From positions 7,393,424-7,457,423 of the forward strand of contig JAJEKV010000053.1 in the NCBI GenBank assembly GCA_021234155.1: a stretch of 64,000 nt of DNA. Direction: 5' to 3'. The notes beneath the pieces were generated by a model. That model did no database searches. It was given only the letters and a program-made list of their open reading frames with translations, and was not told where the DNA came from. The stretch is from Isoetes taiwanensis. Its lineage: Eukaryota; Streptophyta; Lycopodiopsida; Isoetales; Isoetaceae. Positions 21,733-32,855 of the stretch are shown here, in pieces (the first letter of the stretch is position 1; each line of letters begins with the position of its first letter). The translations under genes were made by a program, and so were the position numbers.

Positions 21733-24700
21733 TCAATCACCATAACCATTGGTAGCAACCTGATCAGCAAATGTACTTGCAAATATTTTATCAGCATTCC
21801 CAACTTCAAATCCATCCCTTCTATGGCGCTCATAAACCTATAATTGAATTTTGCTTTGCACTAGTCAGCATCAGCATTAGTAGTATTAGCAAATGGATAT
21901 TTAGGACAATATTGAGCACTTAATAAAGTACAGGCTTAAGACTGGATCCCAATTCTACTATACTTCCAAGATCCAAAATCATTTAAAAGTACAGATTGTT
22001 AAAAACAATTGCATACCTGGTCACTGGGCAGATGTTGATATTGAGCTAGAACTAGGCGTTCTGCAAATTCTATGTAAGAAGCTGGAACTTGTTGCGTGAC
22101 TCCATCAGCAAAGCTATAAGGGAGCAAATCGGCAACTGAGGAGCTCTGCTGCAAGCCACCATCCGGACTAACTGTCATTGCAATGATGGACCAAATTAAA
22201 CCATAAAAAAAACAACTAAATAATAACTTTTCGAGATTGGAGAATGGTAACGCTACCTTTCAATGTGCCTCCTTCTGAATTCAATCTAATTTTATGATCC
22301 ACTAGCAGCTCATTTAGCTTTCTTATTTTCTGAAGCTCACCCTTCAAACGATGTACAGATATAGTCAAATGGTTTAAGCTATAGCCATTCACTAAAGTCC
22401 ATGCAGCATATTCACTTTCTCTGCAAGTCATGATCATGGCTGTTTTATAAATATTATTAATACAGAAAGAACAACAATAGGACACTCCCAAATATTCAAG
22501 CGAAAATTAGCAACAAGTTGTACCTGGCAAGACGACAATAATCAGCAGAAGAAGGAATAGGCCATGGCAAAGAATTTAGCACACCAGCTAATGCAGCATG
22601 TTGAGCAAGTGCACTTGCTTGCATTGTATATGTCTTTATTATTTGCTGATTTCAACAAAGCACATAAGTCTGAATCTGTATTTCTGAAATTTAACAAGTA
22701 TCAAATAGTTTGAATCTTTGTCATGATCAGCCATTCATTAGTTTCTTGAGATGACATTGTTTTTCTGCAGGTAGCTGAATCATTTTTTATCCTTCACTTG
22801 TATCGGGACCAAAGAGGAGCTATATGATGTTTCAAAAGCAAGGTAGAAAGAACTCTTTGCAGAACATGCTTCCTTCTCCCATACTGTAGTGCTGTAATTT
22901 GGACAATAATGAAGCCATGACAGAATGAAGTGTCCTGTATGTGATCAGCAACAAAGGAATCTTGAAATAAATTGCAAGTGATTAAAATCCCAAGAGAGAG
23001 GCAGGTTCTTGTAGTATTGCATAAAGCCAACTTTTTGTTAATTTGTGACTTGGTTGTATCAATTGCCTCCAAACCTTAGCTGCCCTTGAGGGCGAATAGG
23101 CAGATGTTTTTTTAAGACACTAATTATAAATGACTGCAGGAATATTGAATGACCTACAGATCCACATGAGAGCTAGTGACAAGACCTGTACCCTCAGAGT
23201 TCTTTTGTGTGCACAAGCACAATATGATATCAAGAAGGCTACAGTGCTTGATTGTATGCCACAAAAAATAAGTCACAAGTTATGCATGTCAGAAAACAAT
23301 TAGGTTAGAGACATACAAGGGTATGAATGATTAATTGATTGTCTCAGGTCAAACTCTCTTTTTCGCAGTCAAAAGCTATAGAGCATGAGGTAGAGGATGG
23401 TTGTATTACAATGTTGAAAAAACATTTCTCGCGGCTAAATTATGTCTATAATTTGGTGCCTAGCTTTCACAGCACAAAAAATTGCATATTTTGCCAAATA
23501 GAGTATATTTGAGTGATAGGAACTATACCTGTGCTTCAGAACTCAGTTGGTCAACAAGAAGCTCAGAGATAAAAATCCTTGGCCATGCACCATAAACACC
23601 ATCGCCTTCAACGTCAAGGAATGTTTCTGGTGGAGAATACCAGAATGCTCTAAGTTTCTTTTCTGGAAAATGAAGCTCATCGCGTCTAACAAAGCCCATG
23701 TCAACAAAAAACTGAGCAATGGAGTCAATTCCTACACCATCAACCTGAATAGGGAAAATTAACTATGTCAATGTTTTTAAGTACAATAATGCAATAAGGT
23801 GAAAGAACCAAATAACCAACTGAATTTAAAGATAATCATTATGGATTCCAATCCGACAAATCACCACAAAAAGAGATAATTTACCCCAAATGTACGGAAT
23901 GCAAAATGATCATAAGAAAGAGGCCCCTCATTTTTGGCCCGTACGAGCTCTAAAGCAGCCACAGCTGTAGGGTTCTTCTCGAGATAAGGTTTTACAAATG
24001 CTGCTAGGACATTCTGCATAAAAGGTAAATGCCCTGCCTGTTTCACAGAAAACCTATCAATCAAAAAAAAGCAAGGAGCATCTGAAAACATTACACCTAA
24101 TTTACTTGAAACCTCTTCCAGGAAATTGAGAAACATGGGTTATTATGTTATAAAAAAAAACGCTTATTTGTCAAAGGTTTTGTAAACTGCAGATTGTATG
24201 CCATTCATCATATAGCTAGGTAATCTATAGCAAGTGAAAAAAAAAAAATTCTTCTTTAGTTGCTATCCTGATCACATGCTGATAAATACAATGCACCATC
24301 GTATCCTTACAAATTTATATCCACAACTATAAAATCAGCTGTGAAATGACTAGTAGATGACTCAATTGTAGCTTAGTTACCAGCCACGCATATTGCCCAG
24401 TAACTTTTTTTGCCCAGTTTCAATCTCAAGAGAGAGTGAAGTACAATACGTAGTGACTACAAGTCTCGTGTTCTCACTCTGACCACGTTTGTTCATTGCT
24501 TCGAATTGCTGTCTATTCCTACTTCCTCCAAACACAACCTGGGGCAACTTTACAGACTAAGGCAATACGTCTTAAGGGATGCTTCTAGCTTTCTTAATTT
24601 CCATCATTTTTAAATATAAGCTTTTTCTCTAGATATCAGGCACCAAAAAATAAAATAAACTTCCCCATAAGAAGCAAACCACATGTCAGAGATCAAAAGT

Positions 24701-24988
24701 ATATACACAACATCTTGAGAATCTACACGGCAAAAGGAGAAAACTGACCATATCACTCGAAAACGTTTCTGAATTCGCAGAGGAAGCAGATTTTAATCCT
24801 CGTCGAAGTATAAAACTCTGGTTAAGAGCGACTGATCTTTTTATTTTACTCTCACAGCTTGCTGCAGAATCGAGAGCGCGGAGGAGGGAAGAAGAAGGAA
24901 ACTTGCTTCGCAAAGCTCTCGAGAGATTGATGCAATTGGGAGATAGAGCTTGGTGCTCGAGGTGGGTCAAATTTGCTGTTAGGGCCAT
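21733..24988 (-). CDS. FLO7: DUF1338 protein, 2-oxoadipate dioxygenase/decarboxylase-like, chloroplast
   Basis: Seven exons with GT-AG borders and matching phases: 24749-24988, 23885-24013, 23529-23744, 22524-22645, 22257-22420, 22017-22171 and 21733-21837. Together they encode about 376 residues. The first 80 residues are Ser/Ala/Arg-rich and look like a chloroplast transit peptide. The DUF1338 signatures follow: SYDHFAFRTFG (His116, Arg120), PRIFISELLVDQLS, SEYAAWTLVNG then NHLTISVHRL (His253), SPDGGLQQSSSVAD, YIEFAERLV (Glu325 or Glu328), and RRDGFEVGNADKIF at the end. In this family two His and a Glu bind Fe(II), and the enzyme converts 2-oxoadipate to 2-hydroxyglutarate in lysine breakdown. 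The plant homologue is FLOURY ENDOSPERM7. It is the only gene here with no frameshift or internal stop. The function is inferred from the family. Confidence 0.93.
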
Positions 24989-25439
24989 GGCGTGAAAGAG
25001 CGCATTTCCTTGTGCTGCATGATCACGAAAGCTTGTCCTTTTGGAAGCTTTATTGCCCCTTCCAGATCCCTGCTGTTAACATTATAGTGGTCGACGGAAA
25101 GCTTGCCCAACACATTTGCAAGAACTCTAGCCGTGTTGACATAAAAAGGTGAGCACGGTTTCCACCTGGTTCTACGTGTCTAGATATGGATAAGCACCCA
25201 CTCTCAGTCCATAAAGCAGAAGAATATTCAACCAAACAGTAGGCTACAAATAGTGAGATCAACCTTTTGGCATCAATATGGAAACAGGGTCGCATTTATT
25301 CCCTGGCGTCCATTCTGCTACTGACACGTGTCAGCCCCCCACAATCCGGAATAGAAGTTGGGTCTTCCAATTCTGGATGACTGGTTTAGCAGGTTTCCCA
25401 TGTTTTTTTTCTCACTATTTTCTTCATTCACTGAAACTT

Positions 25440-25640
25440 ACACATTGATTCAAAACATCAAAACATTCAAAACATCATTGTATTTAAAACATCATTCAAA
25501 ACATCACTGTATTCATTCAAAACTCATTCAAAACATCACTGTATTTAAGTTTTCACTGTATTTAAAACATCACTGTAATCAAAACATCACTGTATCTTCA
25601 CTGCATCACTGGATTCAAAACATCATTGTATCACTGGATC
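25440..25640. repeat. degenerate short tandem repeat (aaaacatcactgtatt)
   Basis: About a dozen imperfect copies of ttcaaaacatcactgtatt follow one another between the DUF1338 promoter side and the 3' end of the recombinase gene. There is no coding potential. 25.0-25.4 kb, upstream of the DUF1338 ATG, shows no obvious TATA box. Confidence 0.75.
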
Positions 25641-26518
25641 ATTAACTAGATACTGCATATAATAGATGCTACTGGATCACAACTCCTGCAAGTTCATCTC
25701 CTGCAAGACATAATATGGAATAAGCAAAACATAATACAATATGGAAACAAACAAACTAATTAAAACTTACAATGATTTTACTAATGATCCTGCCTCACTC
25801 AAGCTGCCAACGTTTATAACAAAATTCTCAATCCTGTTACCTATGATTGAAACTCTCCCACCACTAGAAAAAGCATTTTCATCATTGAAATACTTCTTCA
25901 ATGCTGACTTCTCATTCAACACATGATCTAGGTCACTCATATAGGCATCGTCAATAACGACAGGGGCAAAAACTCCACTAGAACAACCTGCAATTAAATT
26001 AAAAACAATAAATAAACCTGCAACTACAAAAATTCAAAGAAATAGAAATATTTAATTACCAGAACTTGCAACAATATTTGTGACATCTTTTAGCGGAACG
26101 GAATTCGAAGAGCAGAGATCAGCCGCCTTTTCCGCATTACCAGATAGGCCAGCATTCAAAGTCTGTACGTTAGCAGAAAAAGACTCGACATACGTCTTAC
26201 CAGAGTTTAAACATTCCATCGCAGATGCCTTTGCTACAATTCCACTTTGATCATACCTCTGATAAGACTCTGGATTTTTATGCCCTGTAATTCTCATTCC
26301 AATCTCTATCGGAACACCTGAAACTGACATATGGGTAAAAGTATGCTGGTGGGTATCAAAAGCATGCGTCCGGATGCATGCTTATAGCAGGATTTTAGCC
26401 CGCTTAAAGCACCCCTGCTTTTGCTTAATTTGGGTGCTGGTGGGTGTAACTGCCCGTCATTTTTTTCACGCCCTTCATGTACTCACACGTCCACCTCACC
26501 AACGAACCGTTAGGAAAA

Positions 26519-29038
26519 TGATTGTGGGATTTTGGCTGGATTTTCGCGCGAGTGGTAGTATGTTGCAAATTCGATCGAGCCCAGAACTACTTCGATCTCA
26601 TGGCCCGCGCAAATTCTCCCTCCAATTCACTTATTCTCCCTCTCTCAGGAATTTCATAGCGCTCCCTGATATCGGCCTGGAGGCAATCACACGTTTAGCA
26701 TTGGATTTTCGGCCTGATGAATTCCAATACAGTGTTCCAGATTTGTTGGATGTCAATGCAACACAGGAAATATCGCGTGAAGATCCAGTTTCCTCTGCAA
26801 TTTACAAGAAATTGGATGCAGAGAGAAAGAGAGAATACAGATTACGGAATAAGATAAAGAAAAGCAGCTGTTGAACGGGAAGATCTGATCATGAGACGCA
26901 GGCAAGAAATAGCCAAGCTTGTACTTTAACAAGCTCACCAAAAAACATTCACCCGAACTCAAGGCCGATGTGATGAAGAGGGTGATTCATCACCACGAAA
27001 TGGAAATCTCAGAACCTGAAATTTTGCCAAATAGTGCAAGGCAGCGGGGGTGATGCTCAACAACTTGAAACAGACAATGGCAGCCACAAAGAGGCAAAGG
27101 AACCATGATATTTGGAGAGCCAGAACTTCGACACTGGTGATGGCTTCTTCCACAAAATCGAGATGTAATTCCACTATGGCAGGGCTGTTAGGTACATCTA
27201 ATTCTTGCTTTCATGCCTGTGCTTCTTTATGCTTTTAAGTGCTTGTATCTGCTGAGTGATGCTGGCTGGGATATGTTCATTGATTAATGTGCAATATTTC
27301 TTATGATAAGTTCCAAAAGGTCAACAATTGCAACTACTGCATTAAGAAAATCAGAAGCTGTCTTTGGATATAGTCCGTGGTCTTGCTTCCAAAGGAGGTT
27401 GAGGTGCGATTCTCTCACCCCTGTGCAAGCAAAGCATAACAGAATTCTGGAAACAAAATAGCAGAGTCTCTCCTTGCAAGAAAGATGTTGTGAACACTGT
27501 TGGAGAGTCAGGCTTCCAAATTTCTTATCCCTTACACCTTATGGAGGTCACACAGGTATAAGTTTCCATACAAAAGCTCCTTGCTATTATTGCATAAATA
27601 TTTCTAACCAAAGGTCACCATTCAGCTGCAGCTATTTCAACAATACAAAAAGGCACATCCTGAACACCCTGTTTGCTTGAAGGCTTTCGAGAAGTTGAAG
27701 CCTATTTATGTAAAGAAAGTATCAGAAAGGGAAACCTGCTGTTGCATATACCATATGAAGTTGGAGTATGCCAGGGTAGGCCTGAATGCTTTAAGGTCAG
27801 CGAAAACTGGATTTCATGGTGAAGAGTGCAAGTGCTGTTGTGAGGTCTGTGGACCTGGTGAGAAGTGTCTGGCCAGCCAACATACGTATGACTCAAGCAG
27901 AAGTGTGCCATAAAAAGTCTTCCTATATGTCCAAGAGAAAGAGAGAATCATGAGTTCTTGCTTGAATGGAAAACGTTTGAAAAGGTAATACTCTCTTTAT
28001 TGCATGCTGAAACATGCTGCGATGTGATTGTCATCCGCTGAATACTGTTTTTGTGCTTTCAACTTGCGCTAATCTTCTGTTTTATGCCACAGACCTTGTT
28101 ACAGATTCCAGTGGAGACAGAAGAAGCTGGTGGAGTTGCAGACTGTGTTACCAAGGAAGTGCCAGGTGGTAGCAGAAAGAAAAGATCTGGGAAACAAAAG
28201 TAAGAAATCCAAGGTAGCTGGTGGGACACGGTCTGAAGCTGCAGCACAAGACGAGACCTCAAATGGCAAGGGGAAAAAAAAGAAAGAACCAAAGCCAGTC
28301 CTTAGATTGTCTTACAAGAGAACGACAGTGAAGGATTTCATTCATATCTGTGTTCCACATTGAAGATATTCGTGCCACACAATTACAGAGCTAGATGGCA
28401 GGCCATGCAATTCAGGAGTTGCCTTGACAATATCCAAGATGGCACCATTGTTTCTGTAATTGATTTTGCAGAGAATTACAGCATAAAAATACAAAGGGAG
28501 CCAACATTGACACAATGACCAGATAACAATTCTCGTCCACATCACGTATAGGACGGACAACAGCTCTGGGATCAGAAAGCTATTGAAGGAAACCCATTTT
28601 TACTTAAGTGATGACAAGATTCATGACACTCTTTTTGTGCAGCACTGTCTTAGAAAGCACAATTCATGGCTTGTATCAAATGGTGTAGAATTCTCCAGGC
28701 ATATAGTTTGGTCAAATGGTTGTTCTCGCCAATTCAAATCTGCCCGGCCATTCTATTTCCTACCAAGATATTACCATGAGCTAGGGAAGGAAATAGTATG
28801 GAATTTCTTTGGGACAGCCCATGGTAAGGGAGAGCACGATGGGCAAGGGGCAGTCCTTAAAGGGGCATTCACTAGAGAGCAACTCAAGTATGATGGGGTG
28901 AGATTTAGGGGTGCTGCTGATGCCTGTGAATTCGCAACTCGTTGGAATGAAGGTACCAACAACGGGGACATCAAAAGGTATTATGCTTTCATCTACTATA
29001 TTCTGTTGAGTAATGCTAGCCTACCATATGAAGGTTGA
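26519..29038 (+). CDS. DDE/RNase H-like transposase (DFAENY...SxGCxxQFK...HGKG family), decayed
   Basis: Coding runs in several short frames joined by two good introns (27556-27631 and 27985-28092). Upstream is a Lys/Arg-rich coiled region (ERKREYRLRNKIKK). Next come FWKQNSRVSPCKKDVV and FEKLKPIYVKK...RETCCCIYH...ECKCCCEVC (a Cys-rich DNA-binding candidate). The presumed catalytic core reads DFAENYSIKIQ, SDDKIHDTLFVQHC, SNGCSRQFKSARPFYF and FFGTAHGKGEHDGQGAVLK. Related proteins, as I recall them, have SDG at the second acidic position. Here it is SNG, so a catalytic Asp may be lost. The end is TGA at 29036-29038. At least three one-base shifts and two internal stops are present. The start is uncertain; I used the first in-frame ATG near the left terminal repeat. 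Confidence 0.7.
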
Positions 29039-29251
29039 AAATGGTAGGCTACCAGCATTTGTCTTAAATTTTGAAGACCTTTGTCTTAAATTTTGAAGAC
29101 CTTTATCTGGAATTTTTATGTTGTATTAGAGACATTACTCAAGATTACTCAATACTCAAGATTACATAAAGTAATCATACATATATTACAAAAGGGTAGT
29201 GTACAATGGTAATTTCATGAGTCATTGAAGTTTTCAGAGTGGTTAGAGTCG

Positions 29252-32200
29252 TCAGGAATGGTGCCCAACAACTGCCTTTGTACCTCTTCTGGTGAGGATA
29301 TAATAGGCCGAGACAAGATAGTTGTTGAGACAGTAATCCAGCACTGCAATTGTCTCCTTTTCCAACCATGCATCAGTGATGTCTAACTGTGAGATTGTTT
29401 CTTCTACTGTATGAGAAGACAAGTAATCCAATGCTGGACACACAAACTTCTGCAAAAAGTTGTCCTCTTCCTGCCCCTTGAAAGGCATAACAGGAACGGT
29501 TGTGTGTGCAGGGTTTAGAAACCCTTTGTGTAGGCTGTCATCTACCAAAAAATCATACCATGATATTCCGAAAAATCCTCAAGTACAACCTTGAACTCCT
29601 TGAAAAAAAATTGCTTTGCTGTGCTGGTTGGATGCTCGCATGCATAGCACTGCTCTTGACCAGATCCGCAAATCTGGAAATAATGCATCCACCATATCCC
29701 TTGTATTCCGAAGTAGAGAAGCACTCCAGATCACAATATCAAACCTCTGCAGTGCCCACTCCACAAACTCATGATACCCTGGTCTGCAAATGAGGTACTT
29801 ACTTGCAGTTTCTTTTACAACATGGTTCGTTTGAGGTGGAGGCAAGAATTTTTGGCCCATTCTCCTCTGTTGTGTCTGTGCCAGTACACCATTTATGTCA
29901 AGCACCATCAACTTTCGTCTGGGTGCCTATCCCTCAACGTTTGCAACCACTGTCGATGTGTGCTGCATTGTGCTTGACTGTGCTGCGATATGTGCTGGAC
30001 TCTGTTGGGAAGTGCTATCGAGATGTGATGGATGTTGCTGCGATCTGCTGGACTTTGCTTTAGCTTTGCTACCAGATGATGGAGAGTGCTGATAGCCATA
30101 GTTAGATACATCTGTAGTAGTATCTCCCTGCCCCCAATATATGGGTGTTTCCTGGCTATCAGTAACCCTTGCAGTGGCCCTCCGTGCTTTATCCTTCGTT
30201 TCTTCATTCATGACCTGCCTTGTTCTCCTGCATGCAAGGATGTGCTCCAATTACCAACTGAAATTTGTAGAGAATACACATTCTGAAATATAACAGGATA
30301 ACATGCACCTTTTGTATGTTAGAGTTTGTGTTGGCACCTCTTTATCTGTATTGTCTTCTTCATCAGATTCACTAAGTATAACCCTGAATTGACTTCTTTT
30401 TCTGCAGACAAGTTTTTTACAGAAGCCTAAGTTGAATGAATAATCCAAACCAAAACTTGCACATTAAAGGTGGAATAAAATAGGGATCAAATATATTAAT
30501 TATTTGAACAAAAACCTTTTGGCTGATGGTTTAGGGTTGTCTTGAGCAATCAAGGTTTGCCTGCCTGAAATACATATGGCAAAATTACATTAGCCTTTTT
30601 TTTTTTTTTTTTCAAATGCTACTTCTATAAGGACGTCCTCATCAAGATTATTTTCTGACTCACCCTCACTCTCTTCTTCCACAACCTTCCTGGTCCTTGA
30701 CCGTGTCAACCTGCTGACCTGCTTAACGACTGCCTGAACCTGCTTGTCGACATCTTCGCCATCGTTTTCCTTCCCTGCAGCAACCGTGTTAGAGGAGGCC
30801 TTTGTAGAGGTAGCTGCAGAATTTGGAACTATAATATAATTGTTGGCACCATCAATACTACTTGAATCTCCCTTGGATTCTGCATGCTTTGGTGTCTCCA
30901 GCACTGTGCTGCCAGGTGCTGCAGTGTGCTTAAGACTACTGGTAGTTTGCTGTCCAATGTCTACAGCATCTTCTAATGCTGCCAATTCAAATTGAGAGCC
31001 TGAAAATAGGCATGTACCTTTATTTCCCATGTCTTAGCTGTGGAGTTTGAACCCCTGTGGACCTGTGCTTAGCTGATCCTGGGGTCCTTTTACTTCTTGG
31101 TGTGTTGACTTGTTTCCTTTTCCTGCTGCTATCAGGAGTTGTGGCTACATGCTCATCAACATCAATTATCTTGTTCTCGGTTTTGTGAGATGCTCCAGCA
31201 TATAACACTTCCTGCTTTATTGTATTAAACTTACCCAATTCCTGCACTAACCCTATAGGAATGGTCTCTGTGCACTCGAGGCAGCATCTTTTTTCCATGA
31301 GCAAACTGAGGCAGCTCACGTGGTAATGATGTCCACATTTCATCCGCAGGCTGAGGGTGTAATCATCCTGGAATGCAAGACCACAGGTGGAGCATCTCTC
31401 CTCATCTCCAATTGGCAATCGGAATGGTATTGGAGTGATGCTGACCAGCTGATCATTTCTCTTGGTCATCTCCCTCAGCCTGGTGACATTGTGTAAGTGC
31501 TGCTGGGCTTTTGCAAGGAGGGACTCGTTGTTGGCAATCTCAGCAGTTAGTGCAGCCACCTTTTGTACCATGGTTTCATCTATTGGCCCACCCCCCATTT
31601 CAAGTAGGGACTTCAGCATATACTCTGTCATATCTTTCTCCCTCTCCAAAGAATGAATCTCAGCAAAGACACCTGCATTAGGATCTGACAGTGCTTGAAG
31701 ACGTGCAATATTGTCCTTTATGGTCTTCAACTTCCCCTCTGCAGCCGAGAAGAAGGTGCCCTTTGCCTGAGATTGTGCAACTAGTTTCTTCTTTGACACT
31801 AGGTCACTCTGTTGCATTTTTAGGGCATCCTGCATATCTTGGATCATGCTCAGGCTATCATAAGCTGAGAATGCTGCTGGGCACATTGCGAAACTCTTGA
31901 ATGACAACCCCCTTCTAATTTTACAGTAGTGCCTGCTGAGGCTGGCCTTTCTGCTATGCTTTCAGGTGCTGTTGTCTGCTGTGATTTGCTGGGCTCTGCT
32001 TTGCTCACAGGGCCGCTAGTGCTGGGTTCACTCTTGACCTTGCTCGAATAGGCCCTACTTTTTGCTGCCACTGCTGCCCAATTAACCTTGAAATTTTCTG
32101 GATCCTGCTTGGCCCTCTGGGAGTTGTTGAATGCAAATAAATAGGAAACCGTCTTCCTTACTTCTCTATTCTTCAACCCTTCTGGGTATATCTTGCTCAA

Positions 32201-32563
32201 CAGTTCAATTCGAGCTTCTTCATGCTCTGGCCTTACTTTGTCGATTGATGTTTTGTTGGGAATGACACCATTGGTATCCCAAACCTCATTATAATCTGCA
32301 GCAGAAATCACATCCGTTCGAAATTGAGAGGGATGTACACCCTCGTTTGATAGACCCGCATAAGCATGGAAGTCCTCATCTATTCGGCAATCAGCCAGGT
32401 CCGGTCTTAGGGGCAGGTTCCTTCTGGGCTGAAAGAAAGCAAGAAAAACAAATTAACAGGGCACCGTAAGCCATCAAAATTGGCAGTGCATCTTGCTTAC
32501 CCTGCGCATGGCATCCATTGGAATTACTGGCTGAGCCGGCAGATTAACAACCTGCTTCACCAT
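29252..32563 (-). CDS. RING-like finger plus FCP1/NIF phosphatase-like fusion protein, transposon-borne
   Basis: The ATG at 32561-32563 opens a 63-base exon (MVKQVVNLPAQPVIP) with a perfect donor. Intron 32429-32500 is phase 0. Exon 2 (from 32428) holds a conserved-looking domain (DYNEVWDTNGVIPNKTSID, YLFAFNNSQRAKQDPENF), then a coiled coil (31,880-31,480). A RING-type zinc finger follows at about 31,395-31,260 (CSTCGLAF...MKCGHHYHVSC...CCLEC), then a long acidic, Ser-rich linker. Short exons near 30,530 and 30,400 lead to RRKLMVLDINGVLA (29,915), CRPGYHEFVEWALQRFDIVIWSA and LVDDSLHKGFLNP, which are the motifs of plant FCP1/NIF-type HAD proteins. The motif is DxN rather than DxD, as in that plant subgroup. 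Flaws: TAG at 29927-29929, A-run shifts near 29,545 and 29,605, and a G-run shift near 31,910. The function may be nuclear, in ubiquitin or CTD-type regulation; this is inference. Confidence 0.65.
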
Positions 32564-32855
32564 AGTGCGTTTGAGTTTTGGAATACTAGAGCGAATGCGG
32601 AAATTCTCGAGCTTCTTCTCCGCGGGCTATTTGGCCGGAGTAGCAAAAGGTGGGGAACACGGTTGCAAATTACAAATTCAAAATTCGCTACCCTTCGGGT
32701 CACATTTATTAGTTACGGTGGGCGGTAAGCAGGTTATGATTAGAACAGGTACGCCCTATGTGAAGTGACGGGCATAGAATAGGTTAGACTTCAATTGGTG
32801 AAGGGTGGAAAAAATAGTATGAAGGGTGCTGGTGCTGGGTGCTGAACCGCGTTTA
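32564..32855 (-). promoter_or_regulatory. probable promoter region of the RING-FCP1 gene
   Basis: About 290 bp separate the ATG at 32563 from the right terminal repeat, so any promoter must lie here or in the repeat. It contains subterminal gtgctggtgctgggtgctg repeats. I see no clear TATA box. Confidence 0.35.

Noticed and set aside
22794-23072. Separate 92-residue ORF on the minus strand
   Set aside because: It lies in the intron between exons 3 and 4 of the DUF1338 gene and has no family features.
32480-32768. Plus-strand ORFs of 67-82 residues
   Set aside because: They are antisense to exon 1 and the intron of the RING-FCP1 gene.
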